A stretch of DNA of 64,000 nucleotides from Russula earlei. Its lineage: Eukaryota; Basidiomycota; Agaricomycetes; Russulales; Russulaceae. The position numbers were made by a program, and so were the translations under genes. The DNA is taken from the NCBI GenBank assembly GCA_025769875.1, contig JAGFNK010000104.1, positions 62,001 through 126,000 on the forward strand. The letters run 5' to 3'. This document shows, piece after piece, positions 33,565 to 43,711 of the stretch; position 1 is the stretch's first letter; each line of letters starts with the position of its first letter. The notes beneath the pieces are model-generated. The model ran no database searches and was not told the origin of the DNA. It saw only the letters and a list, made by a program, of their open reading frames with translations.

Positions 33565-34029
33565 GATTATCGAACGTGGATTTTGGGTACGTGAAGCTGT
33601 GAAGTGACACTGTGGCCGATTTCAGACCTTGAGAATGGAGGAAGGAAGAAAGGGGAATGGGTGGTAGAGTCAGCGGGGTTTACGGACAGCCACCGACTGC
33701 AGGGCACACACTGTTTGGCCCACTACGAGCGCCTTGAACACTTTCAGATATGTGTACCCATCTGTCGTCCTTGTCCCGTGTGATGATGAGGCATGAGAGG
33801 GGTTGCTCAAGGCCGATTCCAGTCCTCTATAAGCGTGGTCGGACATCCAAACGAGGTCGGGCCCTATGCTTGCCTTAGATTGAGAAAGAGTAGCAGCACA
33901 ACTCTCGGCACCGCAACAAGGCGGCATGCCAGGGGAAGGCCTGTACCACAGTTGGCAAGGCTTAGGGCGCTACTCTCACAACTGTAGAAGGATTGGACAT
34001 GCGTGGATCTGTATCTGTTCCCTCCTCTC
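33565..34029. promoter_or_regulatory. Two-way intergenic region (unit B), with uORF at 33999-34040
   Basis: Almost the same sequence as 16413-16881, apart from a few substitutions and short indels. The overlapping uORF (MRGSVSVPSSHDD) starts 31 nt before the main ATG at 34030. Confidence 0.65.
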
Positions 34030-36367
34030 ATGACGACTAAGACATTGTCTCCTCCAGAAGTTGGCGGGCATATCGTCCCTTCAACATTACCCTTAATACT
34101 CCAGACGTCACCAGATATCCAGGAAACTCATCATTCCGCCGTCGAGTCCCGGATGGAGGGAAATAATTCCCTGGCGAATGAGCCAAGTCGTGGTGGTGGT
34201 TCAGCATCTGCCAGCGTGAACGATGCAGCCGTTCGACACAGCAAATACTTCTTCTATGATGGAAATGTCACCTTTTTGGTGCGTGGTCTTGATGGTGGTG
34301 TGCTCACTAGATTCATTGCTTGGATGACATGCAGGTTGACGGCATACTCTTCTGCGTCCATCGATATCTCTTCTCTCGTGGCTCGGAAAACTTCTCTGCC
34401 CAATTTGCCCGGCTCGAAGCCAGTGACTATGAAGCCCTCCCTCCGACCATATCACTTGACGACGTCAAATGCAAAGACTTCGAGGCCTTCCTGTCTGTCC
34501 TATATTCCGAGTAAGTGTTATGATCTACTGTTCATCAGATTATTTATCAAGGCGTTTATGCATACAGAAATTTCGGGGTGGTAGATCTCTCATACGAACA
34601 GTGGAAATCTGTACTCCACCTCTCCACCCTTTGGGCCTTTCCTTCGCTCCGCAAGTGGGCCTTGAGTTATATGATGCCACCAACACCACATGATCAGCTC
34701 TTGCTTGCGCGTGCATATTCTGTCAGAGATTGGGTGGTCCCTGCTTTGTCGGCGCTGTGCCGACGGAGAGCGCCTCTTAGCCTGGACGAGGCAAGCCAGA
34801 TGGATATCAAGGACGTAGTACTGGTGAACACTGTGCGGGAAGATATCCGCCATCCTGCGCTTCAAGTTGACGTAGACGAGATCCCACTCCGCGTCGAAGC
34901 TGCGCAGGCAAGGTTGCATGCCGATGCAGCTGAGGGTGTTGCTGTCCCTCCAGCGATCCTGCAGAGAGGTGCCGTCGGACAGTCGCCATTACCCGTGGTC
35001 CTGAAACAAGCTTCAAAGAAAGAAGACGATAGTGAACATGGTGTGAGTGCTGACTCCGTCTTCCGTTTGCGATTCCTGAACCGCTATAAGGAGGAACCCT
35101 ATACCCTCCCGCTGCCGGAAGTTAACAGGCCAGAACCGAGCGACAAGTCTCGTGGCCCTGATGGAAGACAATCATCAACCATGATGTACCTGCTCGGTAG
35201 CCCTCGATGGGCATCTGTTGATCGCAATAGCGCCAGTAGCAGATTCCAGATAGGCCAGTTTTCGACGTCGGCAATGAAGATGTCGAGTGAAGAACGTTTT
35301 CTCGCCTCCTCCGGACATTTCCCCTCAGTCGGCGGCGTTTCACTCGGTAACAGCCTCCTTGCGATGAATAGTCCAAACGTTGCTGTGCATGACTGTACGC
35401 CCAGCAAGCACAATGCTAACGAATCAGACCGCGCAACGGTCGTTGGAAGAGTCAGTCCCATAGGTCTGGCTTCTAATGATGGTTTCCATAAGGAGCCTGT
35501 TGCCCCACTAAACGCGTCTGCGAATCGTTGGGTGGCGACTAGCACACGTCGCAATGGTTTGGGCCTTTACGGCGAGCAGAAGGTCAGGGGATTGCTGAAT
35601 AAGCTCACTATGGCGCGCTTCGACTCCATCTCAGACCAAATCATCACATGGGCGAACAAGTCGGAGAAGGAGAAGGACGGGCGGACGTTGAGGCAAGTCC
35701 TCGACCTCGTTTTCGAGGCGGGTCATCGATAATGCGACCCTTCCTGAGTTATACGCTCGCCTGTGCCGCAAGATGATGGAACAAATTAGTCACAACATAC
35801 AAGACGACGGAATTAGGAATGCTGCGGGCGAGCCATTCGCTGGTGGCCAACTGTTCCGGGAATATCTGCTTAACCGCTGCCAGGAGGATTTCGAGCGTGG
35901 GTGGGTCGATAAGGAGACAACTGCTGTCGCTGCCACGATAAGGACAACCCAAGTCACGGCCATCAAAAAGGCCAAATTGAAGACCAGAGGTGAAGGGTCT
36001 GACTTCTATTCCGAGGATTCTTACACCGTGGCCAAAACAAAACGTCGTAGATTGGGTCTCATCCATTTCATCGGAGAGCTCTTCAAACTGCAGATGCTGA
36101 CAGAACGTATCATACACTCATGCATCAAGAGGTTCCTCGGAAGCCCTGAAGACGAGGAGATCGAAGGCCTGTGCAAGCTTTTGACAACAGCCGGCTGTCT
36201 CCTCGATACGCAAAAGTCTCGAGTGGACCTCGATGTGTACTTTTTGCGTATGCGAGAGTTGACAAAAAACAAAAGCATCAACGCGCGCATGATGTTTATG
36301 CTCCAAGTAAGTACCACAATTCCTTCTGTTACGTCCCCGTCCAGCACTGCTTGACACGGTTTCTCAG
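34030..36367 (+). pseudogene. BTB - MIF4G half of fusion copy 2, one-base insertion
   Basis: Exons are 34030-34278, 34335-34510 and 34568-36306, with the intron to the F-box exon at 36307-36367. BTB and the eIF4G-like linker are open (YFFYDGNVTFL, VDGILFCVHRYLF, FRLRFLNRYKEE). An extra G at 35720-35722 (GGCGGG for GGCGG) shifts the frame within MIF4G after VLDLVFEA, and a stop follows at 35730-35732. The correct frame resumes and is open to MFMLQ. Without the extra base the frame would run into the F-box half at 36368. Either a recent pseudogene or a consensus error. Confidence 0.75.
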
Positions 36368-36412
36368 GATGTCATTGAGCTCCGTGAACGAGGATGGATT
36401 CCATCGACGATC

Positions 36413-38496
36413 ATGCCGGTGCCCTCGCTACAAAATATACCCTATGATCTTTTGCCCTCGATCGCACAGCATCTCAATCTCGCAGATATCTATGCTCTTC
36501 GATTGGTGCGTAATCGTCGGTTTTCACATCACTCTAGTGATGCACAATTCCGAATGATGCCCTCCCGCAGACATCCAAGCACCTCCGATACGCGATGCGC
36601 ACCCGCCCGGTATATCGTGAGTTGGCGGCCACCCTACTTAGGCGATGCCGTGCACTCCCTCTTCACGGTTTCAATCATATTTCCGATCTTTCTACGGATC
36701 AACTTGTCGACGTAGTGAATCATGCCGCGCAGCTAGAACGAGGTTGGGTCACACGCACGCCGCGACCGGCGTTGAACGCGTTTGTACCCAAAGGCGAAGA
36801 ACCCGTTGACGGAGTTGCAACGGGGGGAATAAAGTCCAAATACTGGTACAAGGTTGCCAGGACGCCTCCAGACGAAGAGGTAAATTGGCTCTTCCCAATT
36901 ACGGCAGGTTACATGATTTGCGCGACGAAGAGCGGCAAGGTTGTTTGTTGGGACGTACATCGGGATGTTGGCATCGCCGAATGGAACCATGGAGAAAGAT
37001 GGGAGCTTCTTTGGGCTCGAGTCGAGTTTGAACGACGAGCCATATATTTTACGACGGCGAAGGTCCTGAGGGGAAGGTGAGTCCTCGATTCTTGTCTCAT
37101 TCACTTTCTTTAGTGGTCTTGTGATGCCTTAGATCGGTTTTGAACGCCTCTCTCTAGGGATGATGAGAAGGTTATGCAATTCGAACTCACGCAAATCCAC
37201 TTCCCAGAACAGACATCTGACTCAGACGAGCAACTTGATCCATATTTCTCCACCCTGCGATCGTTCAAGACGCTAGGGGTCGTTATGAACTTGTTCACGC
37301 TGGATCCAGAAGCACGCTTACTAGCAGGATTAATGTGGATAAGTCGATCCGACAGCATCGGTCTGTATGTGCTATTAGACTGGAACAAGGAAGAATATGT
37401 GTTTATAGATACGGCCATCCAATGTGTGAGTGAACTGCCATGTGACATGGATCTCTGTCTGACATACGTCATCTACCGCGTTTCACAGACTGATACGTTA
37501 AATTTGACATGTATCCTGTGCGATGGTTCAATTGTGATACATTCGGAAGAGGAGTCCTTCGCATGTCAGCATTTTTTCCCACTATCTGTGCTTTCGCACC
37601 ACGTCACTGTGTCTAGTCCATCACCCTCATTTGTACCACGGATGACCACGAGGCTGAAGCCTACGCGATCGATATCTCGAGGGTTCATATTCCCTGTATT
37701 GCCACCCGAGTCAAATGTTCTTCCCTTTCGGCAACCGATCGTCCATAATATCCTTATTGCGGGCCCAGCCAACCAGATCCATCCGATCGTCGTACCCCAG
37801 GTCCCAGATCTCACACCGCTTACTGACGTGAACACCCCCCCGAATCCATGGAGTGATCGGCTGTGGTACCCAGAGAGTGCGGACTTTCTTCGGCAATGGT
37901 GGCCGACACTCCCTTCTATCCCACGACTCAGATGCTCAGTCGTGCTTTTCTCGCAACATCACCCGCATACAAACGTAACTAAGTACGTGCTCGCGCAACA
38001 TTACTTCACGGTGCCGCTGAGCACGTCGAACGCCGAGACGGATGCGAGTGACGCGACGATGCGGATGTGGTATGTGAGCGTTCCGTTCGAGGTTGTCTGT
38101 GTGTCGGACGAGGTGACGGAGGACGACCTCACGGTCGATGCCCCTCCACGACAGCGTCCTCTATTCGCTGTCGACTTTGGGCACGCGGTGTGGCTGGAAC
38201 ACTGGCGGACAGCGGACGAGGAGGATGAGGAGCCGTACGAGCGCAGGCAGAAGCGTCTCCGGTTCGTGTCATTTCCCGGTGTGCGGGTGGAGAGTGAAGG
38301 CTACGCTGTGTGGAGCGGGATTAGCAGAGGTGGCGGTCCCGATGGAACGTTCGAGATGGAGGGCACGGTGCGGACGTTGGCGATTCCGGAGGAGCTGGAC
38401 CTTCACGAGGTGAATGAGATCAACCTGGACCAGAGCCAGGGTATAGTGATATTGTCGGTGCGACAGGGGAAGATGTTTATTTTGAGTTACGAGTAA
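36413..38496 (+). CDS. F-box half of fusion copy 2 (open, 624 aa from its own ATG)
   Basis: Exons are 36413-36505, 36571-37076, 37158-37425 and 37489-38496; the phases close. The first exon really begins at 36368 with DVIELRERGWIPSTI, the eIF4G tail, directly before MPVPSLQNIPYDLLP. The F-box covers residues 5-48 and the long tail ends GKMFILSYE. Because the upstream BTB-MIF4G half is shifted, this half could only be made from its internal ATG or after correction of that shift. Intron 3 (37426-37488) is 63 nt and open. It is very close in sequence to 19285-21367. Confidence 0.78.
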
Positions 38497-38617
38497 CTGG
38501 TCTGCTACTGCTTGTTTTGTATCCTGTATCTCTCTTCGTTAATACAGCTAGGTACCTTGTAGCGAAATGTACAGTTGCTTGTTTTGAATGTAAATCAACT
38601 CAATATTAGGTGCACGA
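38497..38617. other. 3' flank of fusion copy 2
   Basis: Shared with the other copies up to GGTGCAC, where an LTR begins. Confidence 0.5.
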
Positions 38618-39040
38618 TGTCAAGACATGCACTGCTGATCACCAAGGACTCAGGAGCAGGTGGGCAAGGGTTGCAACAGATGGTAGGTATTGAGTAATGC
38701 ATTAAGCAGAAGGACGAGCCAAACAATGAGGAGGTACCAGATGGGGACTGGTATGTGTTGCAGGAGGCAAAGGTGAATGCTAGAGGCCAGAGCAATGAAG
38801 GGGCTTTAAACAAGGCAGTTGTAAAAGAGTACCTTGGCTACATTGGGGCTTATATACTTGTTACAAAGCTGAGTACAAAACTATAGAAATTATCTCAAAC
38901 TCTTTGGACTGCTCCAATTGGATTCAAGGGGCATAAACCTGTTGTGTCAGTCCTATAGATGACTTAGGGTGATTAGAGGCTTTGTGGAGCAATGACATCA
39001 TAATCATATCACTTGTGGAGTGCTTGGTGAGAGCTTTTGA
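38618..39040 (-). repeat. LTR element T, copy 2 (partial)
   Basis: Begins TGTCAAGACATGCACTGC and follows 49686-50100 with internal deletions, including the TATATA region reading TTGGGGCTTATATAC. Homology fades near 39040. It lies in the 3' flank of fusion copy 2. Confidence 0.6.
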
Positions 39041-39192
39041 CTTTTAGCATTGGTTTGGATGATCAAGAATTGCCATAAAAGGTGATTGGGTCAGCAAGAG
39101 AATCAGGGGTTCAATCACATGTCAAATTACACATATAAGCAAGTTAACAGTAACATAACTATGTACCTTTTTCCCTACCAAATCAAAAACAA

Positions 39193-39920
39193 ATGTTATC
39201 CTGTTTCCAATTGACCCGTGCATCATCCACCCCATCTGCTCCATCTGCCACTTCCAGCCCAAGCACCCTTTGCATGACACAACATTTGAAGTTCAGGCAT
39301 GCCCCTTCAAAGATCATTGCCAATCCTGGAAAGAGGGGAGGTTTTAATTATGACTGGGAGCAAAGCAGATACCCCATGGAATGGCCAACAGCAGCTGATT
39401 TTGATGCATGGCACCAGCAAGAAGAACTGGCTCATGCAATTGAATTGATTACATCTGCACTGAGCATGGGCAGGGATGGACAAAAAAGGTTTTCATCTGT
39501 TCCCACCAACTATCCAGAGGAGCTTCGCATTATGTAAAGAAGCACCCCAATCACACATGGAGATCCAAGATCAAGAAGACAGGTTGCCATTGCCGAATTG
39601 TCATCAAATCTTATGCAGACACACCTACCATTCTCAGACAATACACAAGCAAGCATGACCATAAAATTGGAATTGCTAATCTTGCTTACACATGAATGTC
39701 ACAAGTAGATTATCCATGGATTAGATTCTGCAAACACATTGCAGCAATCTACATCCACTTTCCCCACCTCTGTCCTGAAGAGAGCACCCAAAAAGCTCCC
39801 ATAGAGAATGCAAATAAATCCCCTGACCCACCATCCCCATCCACCAGGCCAAGGGAGAGCCTAGTATCTCTCTCACAGGAGATCATATCATTATCAAGCG
39901 ATCTGTTACACCATTTTCCT
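39193..39920 (+). pseudogene. SWIM zinc-finger / FAR1-like (MULE-associated) gene relic
   Basis: The first part (39193-39537) contains KFRHAPSKIIANPGKRGGF and a region up to ITSALSMGR. A shifted frame continues with a basic, cysteine-containing block (TGCHCRIVIKSYADTPTIL; KHDHKIGIANLAYT) of the FLYWCH/FAR1 type, up to about 39690. A further frame (39696-39950) gives RFCKHIAAIYIHFP, the C-terminal half of a SWIM zinc finger (CKH). The middle of the protein, where a MULE transposase domain would normally sit, is missing. From memory, genes with this layout are repeated in mushroom genomes. Frameshifted and deleted, so inactive. Confidence 0.6.
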
Positions 39921-41493
39921 TTTACGAATACTTATTATATTTCGCTATGAACTGCTTGCTTCCATATGTCCCTTTACTTACTGGTCTTGTGATCTCTTAC
40001 ATCTTGTGATCCCTTCTGTGTTATCATGTGATCCATACACATCCAGGTAACACTGGATTGCTGTTACTTTCCCTTTGTTTGGTTCTCTTTCCATTTATAT
40101 TCACTTCTTAGTTTCGACTGTGCAATGCTGTGCATTTACTGTGCAGCACAGTTACTTGGTTATGACTCATTTGTGGCCTCATCCTTATGACTCTTACTTA
40201 CTGTCAAGACTCACTGTTGAACTATCCAGTTCAAGAGCAAGGGATAAGTTCAAAGATGAGTCAGTAGACATCCAAGACAGCATGGGCAAGAAGTAATGTC
40301 CAGAGTAGTAACAAATACCAAAGAGGTATGGTTACCGGGAGCGTCGAGCAGTTATGCAGGGAAGTGGCCAGAATGATCACAAGGGGACGGTCCTTAAAGG
40401 AGTATCCCAGGGGTAGAGAGTGTCATAAACAAATAGACAGTCTGGAGACTGTCCGGTACTTTATTGAGCGCTTATATACCACAAGAGAGTTACTAAATAA
40501 AGGATGTGCTGTAACCTTGTTATCAATCACAATAGCTGGATGAGTAAGGCACCCAGGAGTGCTTGGTAAGCATGCTCAGTCATGCTGAGTAATCTGCTGA
40601 GTAAGGAGGGCTCTGGTGATGAGTAATAGTTCTTGGAGTCCACATGATCGTTGTGTGAACTTCATGTATCATTTGCTTTACTTTAGGCTTACTAATACAG
40701 TTAGTAAACCTTGTCAATTCTCTCCTAGGAACCTAAGTGTGTGGACCTCCATTTTAGGAGTCTCCCAGTTGAGTTTTCATTTCATGTGTTGAGTGGTTAT
40801 AAGGGTTGAACCACTTTACGGTAGTAAAGACTGGCTTACTGGCCATGAGCATTCAGTCCGGTCAGTTAGAGGTCCTGGGTTCAATCCTGTGTAATGGACT
40901 ATTATGTGAGATATAACTGGAGTCAATCTTGGCACCGTTGTCTTGCTTGTCAATAGTCATATGTGTTCCTCATTAAGTCCCTTTGAAGTCCCATTAATAG
41001 AACAGACTCTTTGAGAGTGTTCATGACACTTACTATGACTCCTACTATACTAGTAGCACAGTCAAAGTGCAGCTATTGCTGCACTTCTCCTGTATATATA
41101 AGCTCAGTACTTTGTGACCAAAGCCCTAAGCTTGGTCTCTTGTATAATCCAACCTACTTTCCCTATCCCTTCCTCCCCTAAGAGTCTCTCTTCACTCTAC
41201 TGAGAAGAGCTCTCCTCTTTAAAGACCTACCTTCCTCTTCTCTCTGTGTGTTCAAGGTCTAAGACAGACTTGAATGCATATAGCTAGTGGAACCAGCCCT
41301 AGTCTATCCTATTACAAACTTACCTTAGCTTCTCAATGGACCAAGTCATACTAGGAAGGGTCTATTGGCCATAACCTGTTTAGCATAAATCACTTTGACT
41401 GCTGCAGGGATCCTTACTCTTTACAATGGGAACCAGCCCATTCATCTCAACCCCTTTTCAACTACCAACTTGACTCCAGGCTTGAGAACTGAC
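39904..41493 (+). repeat. LTR-like element S, copy 2, interrupted by a solo Gypsy LTR
   Basis: 39904-40201 and 41029-41210 match copy S1 (28559-29145) in order. The start is TGTTACACCATTTTCC. The right end is uncertain, perhaps GAACTGACA at about 41493. The TATATATAAGC box is near 41094. The inserted LTR is bordered by CTTAC on both sides. Confidence 0.6.
40202..41028 (-). repeat. Solo Gypsy-type LTR (copy R3), 827 bp
   Basis: Begins TGTCAAGAC and ends TTCATGACA, giving TGTCA/TGACA ends. The 5-bp duplication CTTAC lies at 40197-40201 and 41029-41033. The left 400 bp match R1 and R2 (GTTCAAGAGCAAGGGATAAG; GTATCCCAG), while the right part is a different U3 sequence, so it is a subfamily. No internal region is attached. 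Confidence 0.88.
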
Positions 41494-41509
41494 ACAGCTA
41501 GTTACCATG

Positions 41510-42120
41510 ACATTAATACTAACATTAGGGTCAACTCTAAGCATCCTAATGGAACCTTATAAAGGGTCTTATAAGGGGCACTTCCTCATTGACCAATACT
41601 CCAAGTCCTTTGAAGACTGGCCCTAAACTAACTTACAGCAAACTTAACATGTGCTTTGCATGTGTACTAGCAATAAACACATGGACTCTAAAAGCCCTTA
41701 CTCATTGTCTATGACTCATTTACTCAGCAGATTACCAAGGATGACTGAGCATGCTTATGGAGCATCCTCCAACATCTTACTCATCCTCTCATTGAGCTTG
41801 ATAACAAGGTTATGACTTGTTCTCTATTTAGTAGTTCCCTTGTAGTATATAAGTGCTCAATAAAGGAGCAGACAGTCCTCAGACAGTCCATTTGATTCAC
41901 AGCACTCTCTTCCACTAAGGGTACTCCTTGTGACTGCCCTATCTAGTACACTGGCTTTCTCTTTTCATGATCATCTTTCTCAACCAGTACCAGTGCCTCT
42001 TTGGTACCTGCTACTTGTTTGGACTATCCTCATTGTCAATGTCATCCTTGAACTTGTTCAACTTGGCTCTGAGAATTCCTCTTGCTCTTGAACTGGATTG
42101 TTCAACAGTGAGTTCTAACA
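41510..42120 (+). repeat. Gypsy-type LTR (copy R4), partial, opposite orientation
   Basis: Reverse complement of the R1/R2 family: an AATACTAACATTAGGGTC-like start, TATATAAGTGCTCAATAAA near 41847, and an end GTTCAACAGTGAGTTCTAACA at 42120. The 5' part is missing or diverged. Confidence 0.65.
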
Positions 42121-42887
42121 AAGGGAAAGAGGATAGGGATGATAGATGCATAGCACGGGAGGTGCAAGGGTGCTGGTACAAGTCACATGAGTTTCCTGGC
42201 CAATGGGCTCACATACCTTACAAAGGGTTGTCATGTGTGGGTGTGCACATGGTGCATTTCAGTTGTCCAGTGGTGGGTTGTATCTCCCACTTCATGGGTT
42301 GTGGGTTGTACTGATTGCATTTCAGGCTGAGCAGGAAGGGCCTCATCTGCCCCATTACCATGCAGTTCAGCATATGGTGCCTGTTCCATGTTCTGTGCCC
42401 CCTCTATCACATCCTTGTTGAATTCAAGGACTATAGACTCATAGTATGATACTGAGCCCTCTTTATCAAATATAACATCTTAGGATTCCATGATGCAGTG
42501 GGTGGGCAGTGCACAAGTCTGTATGCTCTCCACTCATGTACATATCCCAGGAATGTGCACACCAGCAACCTTGCATCAAGTTTGGTGAAGTTCTGTGGAA
42601 CATGCACAAAAGTGTGCATCCCAAAAACTCAGAGTTAGGACACATCAGGCTTGTTCCTGCTCCAAGCCTCTTCTGGGATCATGTTTTCAAGCACACAGGT
42701 TGGCATTATGTTATGAATGTGGGCCACATACTTGAGTGCATTGAGCCAGAACAACTCAGGTAAGTTGGCATCTGTGAGCATCATCCAGACCTTATCAAGG
42801 AGTGTCCAGTTCATGCATTGTGCAATGCCATTATGCTGTGGTGTGTCCAGGGTGGTGATTTCATGTTGAATACCTTTCTCTGCCAGG
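42121..42887 (-). pseudogene. Copia integrase fragment
   Basis: The minus strand reads an integrase core: a block with PQHNGIAQCMNWTLLDKVW near 42830, then LPELFWLNALKYVAHIHN, then (42619-42431) KLDARLLVCTFLGYVHEWRA, the segment after the core. Further left the sequence is the linker before reverse transcriptase, now without a frame. It is related to but different from the Copia element at 22471. At 42887/42888 it is joined directly to F-box sequence. Confidence 0.75.
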
Positions 42888-43285
42888 TATTTTGACTTTA
42901 TTCCTCAAACCCCTTGCATTGGAGGACTGTACAAACGTATTCAACGCCGGTGCGGTGTGCGTGAGAGCTAACCTTGTTCTAACCGCGTGGCATGATTCAC
43001 TACGTCGAAGAGTTGATCTGTAGAAAGATCAGAAATATGATCGAAACCGTAAAGAGGGAGCGCACGGCATCGCCTAAGTAGACTGACCGCCAACTCCCGA
43101 TATACCGGGCGAGTGCGGATCGCATACGGAGGTGCTTGCATGTCTGCGGGAGGGCATCATTCGAAACTGCGTCTGGAGTGGTGAAAAAATGAAGATTACG
43201 CTCTAATCGAAGAGCATAAATACCTGCGAGGTTGAGATGGAGAGCAAGAGATCATATGGTATAGTTGTAGCGAGGGCACTGACAT
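42888..43285 (-). pseudogene. F-box gene fragment (copy 10)
   Basis: Only exon 1, intron 1 and the first half of exon 2 remain, from ATG 43285 (MSVPSLQ) down to the segment for YFDFIP at 42888. Ten bases are missing inside the F-box (after LLLSI), the same loss as in the fragment at 58596-58876. A few bases are also lost near LQNIPYD. It holds the place of the stand-alone partner, divergent from the BTB-MIF4G-F-box locus at 43712. Confidence 0.8.
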
Positions 43286-43711
43286 GATTGTCGAATATTA
43301 TAGAACATGGATCTTTGGTATGTGAAGCTGTGAGGTGACGGTGGCCATTGAGAATGAAAGGCAGAAGAACGGGGAATGGGTGGTAGAGAGACTGCTGCGA
43401 GGGTTTTAGCGTCCAGCCACCGACTGCAAGGCACATCACTGTTTCGCCCACTATGAGCGCCTTGAACACTTTCATATATGTGTGCCCATCTGTCGTCCTT
43501 GTCCCGTGTGATGATGAGGCATGAGAGGGGTTGCTAAAAGCCAGTCCCGCTTCTAAGTGTGGTCGGACATCCCAAGGAAGCTTTATGCTTGCGCACAAAG
43601 GCGGCATGCCAGGGGAAGACCTGCGCCGCAGTTGTCTGTCAAGGCTTTGGGCGCTACTATCACATTTGGAAGGATTGGACATGCGTGTATCTGTATCTGT
43701 TCCCTCCTCTC
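43286..43711. promoter_or_regulatory. Two-way intergenic region (unit C), with uORF at 43681-43725
   Basis: A diverged version of 16413-16881, with several deletions. The uORF ATG is 31 nt before the main ATG (43712), as in the other copies, and its stop is one codon later (TGA). Confidence 0.55.

Noticed and set aside
40850..40905. tRNA-like B-box (GGTCCTGGGTTCAATCC)
   Set aside because: Only the T-loop-like part is present; no pairing acceptor stem or A-box at the right distance, and it lies within a Gypsy LTR.
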